64,000 nucleotides of DNA. Source: Isotricha intestinalis. Taxonomy: Eukaryota; Ciliophora; Litostomatea; Vestibuliferida; Isotrichidae. The notes under the pieces are model-generated. The model did not search any database, had not been told where the DNA came from, and was given only the letters and a program-made list of their open reading frames with translations. Of the stretch, positions 9,648-19,920 are shown piece after piece; within the stretch, counting starts at the first letter, position 1; each line of letters starts with the position of its first letter. The stretch lies in NCBI GenBank assembly GCA_023807065.1, contig JAJJLU010000363.1, positions 1 to 64,000 of the forward strand, read 5' to 3'. The position numbers were made by a program, and so were the translations under genes.

Positions 9648-10313
9648 TTAGGATAATTTATCTTTATAATTTTTTTTATGACCTTTTCTTCTACAACAAA
9701 AACAAAAAACATTTTTAAACTTATCCCAAATAGTCCAAATTCCAGTAGAAATATCATCAATTTTTTTACCAAAATTACTTTTTTGATCATATTCAATATC
9801 ATGATTAATTTTTCTTAAATTTTTAAACATTTTTTTATATATTTTTCCTTCATTTTCATTTAATTGTTTTTCTTTTTCAGAATATTTTTCTTCTAACATT
9901 TTAAGTTCAGTATTTGAACCTAAATTATTTTTTAATTCATCTAAATCTTCTTTAGCTTTATTTAATTCTCCTAAATTGATATATGAAATACATCTTCTAT
10001 ATTTAGCTTTAGTATTATTTTGATTAGCTTGTAAAACTTTTGTAGAATGTAAAATCACATTTTTCCAATCATTTTTTTTTAAATATATATAGGATATATT
10101 TAAATTCGCTGGAATCATTATTTCATTTGTAAATGAAGTTTTTTCTTCTTCTGTTATATCATCTTTGTTTGTTCCTAATTCTTTAATTTTTAAAATTGAA
10201 TCTTTATATTTATTAATTGCAATATCATAATTTTGTTTATGTAATTCATCATCTGCTTCTTTTTTTAGAGAAAATATTTCATTTTTTATCTTTTCTCTTG
10301 ATTCCATATCCAT
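9648..10313 (-). CDS. TPR-domain protein with Cys-rich tail
   Basis: The 221-residue protein carries three tetratricopeptide-like helix pairs. The first is KKEADDELHKQNYDIAINKY, then an ANLNISYIYLKKNDWKNVI pair, then AKYRRCISYINLGELNKAKED, over about residues 15-135. The spacing and the KYRR motif are as in TPR co-chaperones of the FKBP and TTC families, but no PPIase domain is present. The C-terminus has a VFCFCCRRKG cluster that could be lipidated or membrane-attached. A role as Hsp90 or Hsp70 adaptor is inference. Translation could also begin at Met3. Confidence 0.7.
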   Translation of the reverse strand: MDMESREKIKNEIFSLKKEADDELHKQNYDIAINKYKDSILKIKELGTNKDDITEEEKTSFTNEIMIPANLNISYIYLKKNDWKNVILHSTKVLQANQNNTKAKYRRCISYINLGELNKAKEDLDELKNNLGSNTELKMLEEKYSEKEKQLNENEGKIYKKMFKNLRKINHDIEYDQKSNFGKKIDDISTGIWTIWDKFKNVFCFCCRRKGHKKNYKDKLS

Positions 10314-10480
10314 AATAAATAATTTTAATCAATTTATCAATTTAAAAAAAATATGTAAAAATTAAATATTTTCTATATATAAAAGAATAAAATTTATATA
10401 ATAATATAAATATTCACTGACATTAAATTCACTTTTCAAATTTAATATAATTGAAGATTCATATTATATAATTTTTTTTA

Positions 10481-10723
10481 TTAATTTTCTATGTTTTCAT
10501 TATTGTGAGCATTTTTCATTAGTAATTCAAGGATTGGTCCAGAAATATTTTTCTTTTTTTTATGTTTAAATTGTATTGAATAATCATTAGACATATCATT
10601 AGTTATACTTCTATTTTGAGAGGAAGGATATAAATTAATATATTCGCTATATAATTTAACTTTACTAGATTTATCTTTTCTTTCAATTTCGATTGCTTCT
10701 CTTAAAGTACAACAAGTACCCAT
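10481..10723 (-). CDS. Small putative N-acylated protein
   Basis: This 80-residue frame starts MGTCCTLREA: Gly2 fits N-myristoylation and Cys4-Cys5 fit palmitoylation. The rest is polar with a basic KHKKKKN patch. It has its own ATG in the usual A-rich setting and lies 167 bases upstream of the TPR gene on the same strand. No family is recognised. A membrane-associated peptide is inferred only from the N-terminus, and a chance ORF is possible. Confidence 0.55.
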   Translation of the reverse strand: MGTCCTLREAIEIERKDKSSKVKLYSEYINLYPSSQNRSITNDMSNDYSIQFKHKKKKNISGPILELLMKNAHNNENIEN

Positions 10724-11361
10724 TTTAAAATAATAATCTTTAAATAATTATTAATTAAAATTTAATTATTAGATTGTATATTAAAGCTTAGCTGTTATAT
10801 CTAATATTATATTATAAATAAAAGAAATTATAAACTACTTTTATTTCCCTTTATATATTATATAATTGATTCTCACTAAAACAAAAAAATTTAAATTTAT
10901 CAAATTAACAAATTGAGAAAGTAATATAATTATTACTTGTAATTCTACTTTAAATGGACTGAAGGAATAATAACATGATTTGAAATTGATAATATTATTT
11001 TAATACTAATACTAATACTTTCACAATTATTTTTTCTTATTATAGAAATAACATTATAAGGAGAAAGTCAATTTTTATATCTGTTAAAAAAATAAAAATG
11101 AAAAATCTTATTTTTCATTGCAATTATCTGTATCACTAAGAGTAATAATTAATATCTAAAATTCTAATGTTAAAAGTATCTTTTACAATAAAGAATCTAT
11201 CTAATTATTGTTTTTCTAATGAAAAAATATAATAATAATAATGAATTCAAAATTTATTACATAAATATTAAAAACATAAAATGAATTAATTAAGTAGAGA
11301 ATTTAAATAAAATATAATATATTTTATAATAATTATAATATTTGTTACAAATCACAAAAAA
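10724..11361. other. Long divergent intergenic region
   Basis: This 638-base spacer lies between the divergent small acylated-protein gene and the kinesin gene. It is AT-rich with a triplicated TAATAC segment near 11011-11028. A 32-codon open stretch at about 11006-11130 resembles nothing known. I find no supported gene or RNA. Confidence 0.5.
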
Positions 11362-14300
11362 ATGAAAAATAAATCATCTATAAAAAAGAATTCTCTTAGT
11401 TCAAGATCTTCATTAAAATTATCAAATAATATAAATTTACCACCTGATTTAAAAACAACAAAAACAGTAAAGTAAAAAATAAAAAATAACAATAAACATT
11501 TTAGTTTTCTAAAAGATAATTTTCCTCAAAAAAAAAATTCAATATTAAAAACTTATAAAAAATCCGAGACATTAAATAAGACAAAATCTCATGGATTATT
11601 ATTAAAGAAAGGAACACTACCACTAAAAAATGCAGAAGAAATATTAAAATTAAACTCAGAATCAAATGAAAATCAAAAGAATGAAAATGAAAAATTTTCA
11701 TCTTCAAAAAGTTTAGCAGTACTATCTCAAATAGGAAATGCACATAATAATCATTCAAGTAACATAAGAGTATTTATTAGATTTAGACCTTTTAATGAAG
11801 TTGAAAAGGATTTATTATCAAATAACATAGGAAAGAAAAGTATAGTATATTTAGATAATTTAAAAGATAATCCAAATGAGCATTTTCATCAAAGTTTAAA
11901 AACAGAAAATCAAAATGGAACATTATCAAATCCTTATACTTTTGATACAATTTTTGATTCTGAAACAATTCAAGAAGATATATATAATTTAGTAGGAAAA
12001 GAAATTGTTAAAGATGTTTTATCAGGATATAATGGGACTATTTTTGCTTATGGACAATCTGGTTCTGGTAAAACTTATACAATGTATGGTGCTGATATAT
12101 ATGATGATAGTACTAAAGGTATTATTCCTAGATTAATTGGTGATATTTTTGATTATGTTGAAAATGCAGATGAAAATATCACTTTTCAATTTAAAATGTC
12201 TATTTTACAAATTTATAAAGAAAATATTTATGATTTATTAACTGGAGAAAATAATTTAAAAATCAAAGAAAATCCTATTAGAGGTATTTATGTTGATAAA
12301 TTAACTGAAGTTTATGTTGATTCTTTTGAAACTTTTATGGAATATGTTGATTTAAGTCAAGAAAATAGAATAGTAAGTGAAACAAAATTAAATTCATATT
12401 CAAGTAGATCACATTCAATATTAATATTTGAAGTAACTCAGAATATAAATAATGCAAATTTTTCTAAAAAAGGGACATTAAATTTAGTAGATTTAGCAGG
12501 AAGTGAAAAAATATCAAAAACAGGAGCAGTAGGAGAAACATTAGAAGAAGCAAAAAAAATAAATTTATCTCTTTCAGCTTTAGGAAACGTAATTCATGCT
12601 TTAACTTCAAATGCAGAACATATTCCATATAGAGATAGTAAATTAACTAGAATATTACAAGAAAGTTTAGGTGGGAATTATAAAACTAGTTTGATTGTTA
12701 CTTGTTCACCTCATTCTTATCATTTTGAAGAAACTACTTCTTCACTTAAATTTGCTCAGAGAGTTAAACATATTAAAAATAAAGTTAAAATTAATATTAA
12801 GTTAACTTATGAAGAATTACAAAAAATTATTAATGAACTAAGGAAACAATTAGGTTGGGCTAAAGATGAAAATCAACAATTAAGAGAAATTATGGCTGAA
12901 AATGGTATTGAATGTACTATTGTAAGTAAATTTGATGATGATAAGTATAAAAGCAATGAAAAAGATAAAGATAGTGATAGCGATAGTGAACAAAATGAAA
13001 AAAAAATATCTAAAACTAGGAAATATGATAAAAATATTTTAAGTAAAATTAATAATAATGATAATAAAAATAATTCTAATTCTGATAATGAAAAAAAAGA
13101 AGATTTATTATCAAAAACTCACAAACAAATTATTGTAAATCCTTTAAATAATGATGAAGATGAAAAAGATTTAAATTCAAATTGTAATGAACATTCTAAA
13201 ATAATAAAAGAATTAAAAAAACAAATTGATGATTTAAATTTAGAAATTAAAGAAAAAGATAGTATTATTTCTACTTTAGAAGAATCAAATAAAATGAAAC
13301 AAAAAGAAATTGATAAAAATAAGGAAACAAATAGTATTTTTAATGTCAATTCAAATGATATTCCTAAAATGTTAAGAGACATTCAAGATATGTATGATGA
13401 AATTAATGAAAATATTATAAAAATATTAGGTCATTATGATCAATTAAAAAATAATAAAGATATTGAAGAATTTATAGAAAATTTTTCAAAATTAGTTTCT
13501 GATATAAATGCAAATAATGATAAATATAAAAATGAAGATATTGAATGTTTCAAAGGGTTATCTTCTATTATCTTAAATATATTAAATAATTGTAATAACG
13601 AATCAATCGATGATAATATTCGAAATTTAAATAATAAATATCAAAAAAATATTAATTTACTTTTTGATAATGTTATCACTGATAAATCAAATCCAAATAA
13701 TAAATTAATAAATTATTCAACTCTTTTTATTTATTTATATTGTGAATCTTTCACAAATTCATATTTTTCTTCTAAAATAAATGAAAAAATCTTATCTCAT
13801 AATAATCTTTTAATTCAAGCAAATACATTATTATTAAAAATTACAGAAGATTTATTAAAATCTAATTTAGATATAAGTAACAAATTAAATAATGCAGATA
13901 TGGATAAAATAACAAATAATTTAATGAAAATAAAAAATGATTCATATAAATTATCTTTTACAGAAACCCAATCTCCTCAAAATTTTAGACAACATAATAG
14001 AAAAAGAACAAAAATAATGTCATTAATAAATAGAAAAGGATTAGATATGCTAAGAAAACAAAGAAAAGATTATCAAAATGATAATTCTCTTCAATTAGAT
14101 ATATTAAATCCACAATTTAATCAAATTAATCAAATTAATCAAGTTAAGAAAGTTAAAAAAACAGAAAATCCAATTTTTGAAAAAGAAGAAGAAAATGAAG
14201 AAAATAATGATATAAAAAAAAATTTTTCATCTTTTAATGAAGATAAAAGTCTAAATCAAAAAATTGTAATTCCAATAAGTGAAACTGATATCTTTCAAAA

Positions 14301-15516
14301 TAAACAAGAAAAAAAAAAATCCAAATTAACAATGTTAAAAGAATATATTGTTAAAGCTTTTAAAGAAACTGAAGATTATAAAAAAGAAATGCTAATTTTA
14401 AAAAATTCTTTTATTATGATATTAAATCAACAATTAGAAACTATAATTAAAAAATTAGCTGATAATAATATTGTAAAGAAAGAAGAATTAAAAAGCATTG
14501 AAAAAATAATTAAAGAGCAAAATATAGATAAAGTTATAAATGAATATAAGAAAAAAGAAAAAAATAAAAATAAATTAGAGAAAAAAAATGACTCAGAAAA
14601 AAAAGATTTAAAATTTAGTTCTGATGAAATGTTTGATAAAGATAATGAAGAAGAAGAAGAAGAAGAAGAAAATGAAAAAGAAAAAGAAAAAGAAGATGAA
14701 AAAGAAAAAGAAAAAGAAAAAGAAGATGAAAATGAAAAAGAAAAAGAAAAAGAAAAAGAAGATGAAAAAGAAAAAAAAGAATTAAAGGAGAATAATAATA
14801 ATTTAAAAGAAATATATAAAATAAAGAATAAAAATGGAATAATTGAAAATTCAACAGATAAAAAGAATAATACTGTAAAAATTCCAAATCAAATAAATTT
14901 CCAAATATCAAATCCAAAAAAAGATTTAAAAAAAGAAATATTTAATAATGAAGTAGGAGCATTAGCAAAAGAATATGAATTAGAAGATAAAAGGCCAAAA
15001 CATAAAAGAAATTCAAAAACAATATTTGGTGATTTAAAAACAAAAACAGAAAAAGAAATAAAATTATATCCAAATGAAGTAAATTTAATGTTAACATCAG
15101 AGAGTAATATAGAAGAAAATAAAAATAAAGTAAAGAATAAAAATGGTTTTTTTTCAGAAAGAAAAGAAAGAGTATTTTCAGATAATTTATCTAAATATAC
15201 ATATGATAATATAAATAAAAAAAAAACACCTTTATCTCCAATTAGTAAAAATTTTAATACATATTTTAATTATGAAAATGGTCCAAATAGTCAAAATGTA
15301 AGCTCAATTGAAGATATTGTTGATGATTATTTAAATACTGGAACTGCAACTAGAAGATTTGATGGTATTGGTTTTACTATTAAAAATCATAAAGTTAAAT
15401 GTCTTTTTAGAGGAGGATTAAGTGCTAATAATTCTTTAGATATTACTCCTATTGGTACTCATATGAAATCTTTAGTCGGAGATGATTTTTGCCCAAATCC
15501 TGATGATATTCTTTAA
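11362..15516 (+). CDS. Kinesin, N-terminal motor, two exons
   Basis: Exon 1 is 11362-11471 and exon 2 is 11505-15516, joined over a 33-base intron, giving 1373 residues. Without the intron the motor would lose its N-terminus including IRVFIRFRPF (from residue 124). Motor landmarks are P-loop GQSGSGKT (220-227), switch I NSYSSRSH (333-340) and switch II DLAGSE (366-371), with the neck near 460-470. The order and the NLSLSALGNVI and YRDSKLTRILQESLGG blocks suit a plus-end kinesin of the kinesin-1 kind. The tail has coiled coils, a KEKEKEDE-rich tract (about 1030-1085) and a compact C-terminal block (FDGIGFTIKNHK). It should move cargo on microtubules; cargo and subfamily are not clear. Confidence 0.9.
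11472..11504 (+). other. Intron in kinesin gene, 33 bases
   Basis: It begins GTAAAAAAT and ends CATTTTAG. Splicing joins AA to T to make an Asn codon and restores a frame that runs into the motor domain. A donor five bases earlier (GTAAAG) would break the frame, so this boundary is the one that works. Confidence 0.85.
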
Positions 15517-15762
15517 AAATTTACTTTTTTATATATTGTTTTATTTATTTTTTTATTAATGTTCTTTTATAATTATTTTCTCTCTTTTTTATTCTTATAT
15601 CAATTAAATTTTTATTTAAAATTATTTATTATGAATTAGTGTTTTTTAACTTTTTTTTTCAATTGATTTATAGTTTTTTTATAATAATGACTTATTTTAT
15701 TATTGAAATAAATATAAATAATATTTATTGAAATGCTTTATGAAATATATTTGTAAATCTTT

Positions 15763-17503
15763 TTATTCTGGATAAACTAAAGTGTTTGAATTTATAAAAG
15801 GTACTATACTTTTACTTTTCTTTAAATTTTTAATTTTATTAGAACCTTTTGGACGGTATTTATGATAATTTATTTTAGGAAATATTAATGGATTATTTTC
15901 TTCTTTTAAATCCTCCTTAAGAAATTCATTTAAATTTGATTCTATAATTTCTTTATCTTCATTTTTAATATTTTCATCATTCTTATTTTCTAAAAATCGA
16001 TTATAATTATTATTAATATTGTTAAAATAATCATTCTCTTTTTCTTTAAATCCACTATAATTACTTTCAATACTTTGTGATGCTATTTCTTCTTTATTAT
16101 AAATATTTTTTAAACTATAAGTTGGTTTAAAATTAGGTTTCATTCCTTTTAATTTTCCAGACATTAAATCATTTTTTAATTGTTGATATTTCATTATTTT
16201 ATAATCAAAATATGATTTTAATATTCCATCATATCCATTTCCTTCATTAAAATCATATTTATTAAATGATATTTTAGGTAATGTTTCTTTAGGTTTTTTT
16301 TTTCTAATTATATATTTATAATTATTTTTATCTTCATTTTCATTATTATCATTAGTTTCATTATTATTATTGTCAGTAATATCCTCAAAATTATTTTCAA
16401 TGTTAATTAAATTATAATAAGTAAAATTTCTAAAAATTCTTGAATTAACAAATTTTAAATTATCTTCTAATTTAATATATCTTAATCTAGTATCATAACC
16501 AATAAAATTATTTTTTTCACAAAATGCTTTGTCATAAATTTCATCTTTAAAAGACAATTTATCTCTGATATAATTAACAATTTCTCTCCATGGAGAAAAT
16601 TCTTTTTGTTCATAAATATCTTTCCAATTAATATCTTGAAATAAAGAATGTTCTTCTAATTCTTTAATTCCTTCTTTAAAACCTAATCTTTTATAAGCTT
16701 TAACTTTTAATAAACTATTAACAAAAGAGCATAATTTTTCACTATAATCCTTATTTTCAATTAAATTAATTTTATGTTTTTTAATTTGTTCTCTAATTTC
16801 ATTTTTATTTTTTCCATTAAAAGGTTTTTTCCTAAACATACATTCATAACAAATAACACCTAAAGAAAAATAATCAGAATAAAATTTTTGTTGTTTCCCA
16901 AATAAACATTCAGGTGACATATATTCAGGAGTTCCACTAAGATCTATTTTATCACTTAAAATAGATTTTGCTATTCCAAAATCAGTTAATTTTACATAAC
17001 CATTATTATCAAAAAGTATATTTTCTGGTTTAATATCTCTATGAATTATTCCATTAGCATGAATATAATCTAAAGCAAATATTAAATTAGATAATAAAAA
17101 TTTAATTTGATGTTCAGTTAATTGAAAATTAAAGTTATCTAAATGAAATCTTAAATCACCTCCTTTTGCTAATTCTAATAATAAATATAAGTAATCAAAG
17201 TCTTGGAATGTCGCTATTAAATTTATAATAAATTGATTATTCAATTTTGATAATATATTTCTTTCTGAAAATATTTTTGAAACTGAATCATAATCTAATA
17301 ATTTAACTTTGGAAATTTGTTTCATTGCAAAAGGAAAATTTGTTTTTTTATGAATTACTTTCCATACTCTTCCAAAACCTCCTCTTCCAATTAAATAAAG
17401 GAAATCAAACTGAAAAGTTGAAACTATTAATTAATATTATTCTACTTTTTTTTTCTGTTTTTAAAGTAGATATTATTGAACTATTTATTTGCTCTTGTCC
17501 CAT
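15763..17503 (-). CDS. Ser/Thr kinase, AGC-like, myristoylation signal
   Basis: Exon 1 is 17503-17446 and exon 2 is 17423-15763, giving 572 residues. The spliced start reads MGQEQINSS, a good N-myristoylation signal. Next comes FDFLYLIGRGGFGRVW with the glycine loop at 32-37, Lys54 in AMK, HRD at 147-149, DFG at 167-169 and a MSPE motif. The LELAKGGDLRFHL hinge resembles STK32/YANK kinases, so I call it AGC-like. After the kinase a segment with VNSRIFRNFTYYNL looks like an AGC-type C-tail, and the last 250 residues are Asn-rich. It is probably a membrane-attached signalling kinase. Substrates are unknown. Confidence 0.88.
17424..17445 (-). other. Intron in AGC-like kinase, 22 bases
   Basis: Read on the minus strand it starts GTAGAATAA and ends TTAATAG. 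Only this acceptor keeps the frame: the later CAG, which would make a 36-base intron, gives a TGA at the junction. Removing the 22 bases adds the N-terminus and the whole glycine-rich loop to the kinase. Confidence 0.85.
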
Positions 17504-17877
17504 TATATTGGATTTTTTTTATTAAATTTTTTTTTTAAAAAGTAAAAACAAATATAATTAATATAAATATTAACAATTATTAACAAATGTTATTTTATTT
17601 TGTTATAATAAAAATATACCAATCATTTTTTATAATAGTTTTCCTAACATTCATACAAAGAAAAAGTTTAATATATACAAAAAATCTAATAATATTAAAT
17701 TGATAGTAAAAATATTATCAATGATAAATAACAGTAAAATTATATCTAAATTTGATGGCACACAAAAAACTAAATTCTAATTAGTTAATTGTTAAAGCTT
17801 TAAATTTGTTTTCTTATTTATATTATTTTTATAAATTTTTAAAGCTTTTATTTTGATGTATATGCATTGAATAAAAA
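17504..17877. other. Intergenic spacer
   Basis: This 374-base AT-rich stretch separates the GTPase gene's stop from the kinase gene's start; both genes are on the minus strand. It includes the kinase promoter region. I see no further gene, RNA or repeat. Confidence 0.6.
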
Positions 17878-18765
17878 CTATTTTTCATCAGAAATCTGTT
17901 CAAATATTGCTAATAATTTATTTATCATATAACTGATACCTATATTATTCTTAACAGAGATTTCAAAATATTGAAATTTTCTTTTTTCCCAATATTTTTT
18001 TGCATTAAAATGGTTATTTTTCTTAGAAAATTTGTCAAGTTTATTAGCAACAATAATTACATTAGAATAATGATTTAAATACATAAAAATTTTATTTTTT
18101 AATTCATTTTTAACAAAATATTTTGCTTTATTAAAACTTTCTTGATTACTTATATCATAAAATAATAAAATAAAATTTGATTGAGAATATAAATCTGAAT
18201 AATCTTCTTTATACTCTTGAACTCCTGGAGTTACATTAAAATTTAAAATATATCTTTGATTATTATATGTTAAAATTTTGGAAATGTTTTCAATAAAAAC
18301 AGTTGGTATATATAAATTTTCAAATCTTTTTTCAGCAATTTTAATAACAAAAGAACTTTTTCCACTTTGTTTTTCACCCACTAAAACAATATTAATTTCA
18401 TTTTTTCCTTTTTTTGGTGATTTAATTTTTATATCAGTTTTTGAGTTATTATAATTATTATATCTAAGTAATGAAAAAAAACTATCATTATTTTTAGATT
18501 TATTTCTATTTGAATAAGTTGATGTGATAATGATTGTATTCTTTTGAAATTTATTAATTGTATCATTATCTTCTTCATTTATATCTTCATTATCTGTCAT
18601 TTTTTGATTTAGGTCATATTTAATTTCTACTAAATTGTCTTTACTTTGTGAATATGGTTTTAAAATTGATGGTATTATTTTTATATTATCTAATTCATCT
18701 TCTTCATTTTCATTTATATTTTTTTTATTAAATTTTCTAATTTCAAAACACCCACAGACTCCCAT
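17878..18765 (-). CDS. Atypical Ras/Rab-like GTPase, acylated N-terminus
   Basis: The 295 residues start MGVCGCFEIR, with Gly2 and Cys4/Cys6 fitting dual acylation. After a polar 120-residue extension comes a small-GTPase fold: P-loop GEKQSGKS (130-137), IPTV with Thr155, and NKLD (241-244), ending in EISVKNN where SAK is usual. The G3 box that should be DTAGQE reads VTPGVQE (178-184), so the magnesium-contacting Asp and the catalytic Gln are lost. It may bind GTP without hydrolysing it, or act as a scaffold. There is no C-terminal prenylation motif; N-terminal lipids may replace it. The gene ends in TAG. Confidence 0.75.
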   Translation of the reverse strand: MGVCGCFEIRKFNKKNINENEEDELDNIKIIPSILKPYSQSKDNLVEIKYDLNQKMTDNEDINEEDNDTINKFQKNTIIITSTYSNRNKSKNNDSFFSLLRYNNYNNSKTDIKIKSPKKGKNEINIVLVGEKQSGKSSFVIKIAEKRFENLYIPTVFIENISKILTYNNQRYILNFNVTPGVQEYKEDYSDLYSQSNFILLFYDISNQESFNKAKYFVKNELKNKIFMYLNHYSNVIIVANKLDKFSKKNNHFNAKKYWEKRKFQYFEISVKNNIGISYMINKLLAIFEQISDEK

Positions 18766-19096
18766 TTTCTCAATTTTTTATAAAATTAATTATTATTCTT
18801 TTATAGGCAAAAGGGTTTTTTTTGTTTTGAAAAAAAATAAAATTTAATTTAAAGTAAAAAAGATAGATTTTCATTATAAATAAATGTTGTATGATACCTT
18901 TTTATTAAAATATATTAAAAAGAAAACCATTTTTCAATAAAGATATTGGAATTATTATATATAATATTTTTCCAAAAAACATCTTTTTTAATTCAAAATA
19001 TTGTATATATTTAAATAATAATTAAAATAAATAATTTTAAACACATATATACATTGAAAAAAATATTGAAAAAATCAAAAAAAATTATAATAAAAA
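18766..19096. other. Divergent intergenic region
   Basis: This 331-base AT-rich spacer lies between the divergent GTPase and GST genes and holds both promoters. No other feature is visible. Confidence 0.6.
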
Positions 19097-19720
19097 ATGA
19101 CAGATAAATATATTTTTCATTATTTCGAAGTTAATGCAAGAGGAATGTTATCAAAAGCAATATTATCATCAAGTAAAAAAGAATGGACAAATATTATAGT
19201 AGAAAATTGGGGAAAAATAAAAAAAAGTGGTTTATGTGAATTTGAGCAATTACCTGTTCTTGAACATAATGGTAAAAAATTATGTCAATCAATAGCAATT
19301 GAATTATATCTTTTAAAACAATTTAATTTATATGGAAAAAATATTGATGAACAATATCAAATAGATTCTTTATTATGTTCTTTCGAAGATTTATTCCATT
19401 TACCTCATGAAAATTTAATATGTAGAGATGAGAAAAAAAAAGAAGAACAAAAAAATCAATTTATTGAAAAATATAAATTATATTTAAAAAAATATGAAGA
19501 AAGATATATTTCTTTAGGAAAAGGAAAATATTTCTTAGGTGATAATTTTAGCGGAGCTGATATTTTTATTGGTTGTGCTTTACCTTATTTTTGTGATATT
19601 ATTGGTCAATGTATTATTAAAGAAAATGCTCCTAATGTCTTTGAATTAGTTCAGAGATTAAAGGAAAATGAATTAAAGGAATTTTATGAAAAATATTATT
19701 TCAAGGATTCTATTATTTAA
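19097..19720 (+). CDS. Glutathione S-transferase, sigma-like
   Basis: The 207-residue length and two-domain layout are typical of cytosolic GSTs. The N-terminal thioredoxin-like half has FHYFEVNARG with a Tyr in the usual place, then LPVLEHNGKKLCQSIAIELYL, which supplies the cis-Pro and the QS-AI glutathione-binding motif. The helical C-terminal half has FLGDNFSGADIFIG, the N-capping box of GSTs. This pattern is nearest to sigma-class or prostaglandin D synthase-like GSTs. It should conjugate glutathione or isomerise a thioether substrate in the cytosol; the substrate cannot be read from the sequence. Confidence 0.88.
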   Translation: MTDKYIFHYFEVNARGMLSKAILSSSKKEWTNIIVENWGKIKKSGLCEFEQLPVLEHNGKKLCQSIAIELYLLKQFNLYGKNIDEQYQIDSLLCSFEDLFHLPHENLICRDEKKKEEQKNQFIEKYKLYLKKYEERYISLGKGKYFLGDNFSGADIFIGCALPYFCDIIGQCIIKENAPNVFELVQRLKENELKEFYEKYYFKDSII

Positions 19721-19920
19721 ATTAAATTTGTTAAGGATTAATTTTTATTTGGATTATTAACAAATTTATTTAAGGAATATTATTAATTTACTAAATTAAA
19801 TAAATTATTCAAAATAAAACCATATTAAACTCGAAATTTAATACAAAAAAAAAATTATAATCTCAATTTATATCCATAATTTATTAATTTTTAATTATTA
19901 ATTAATAATAAAATTTACTT

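Noticed and set aside
11467..11504. 38-base kinesin intron starting at the earlier GT
   Set aside because: Splicing there puts exon 2 out of frame and meets TAA after a few codons; the donor at 11472 works.
14641..14775. Tandem DNA repeat or CRISPR-like array
   Set aside because: It is an in-frame Lys/Glu/Asp codon run in the kinesin tail without spacers or regular units.
17410..17445. 36-base kinase intron ending at the later CAG
   Set aside because: It gives an immediate TGA at the junction; the acceptor 14 bases earlier restores the frame.
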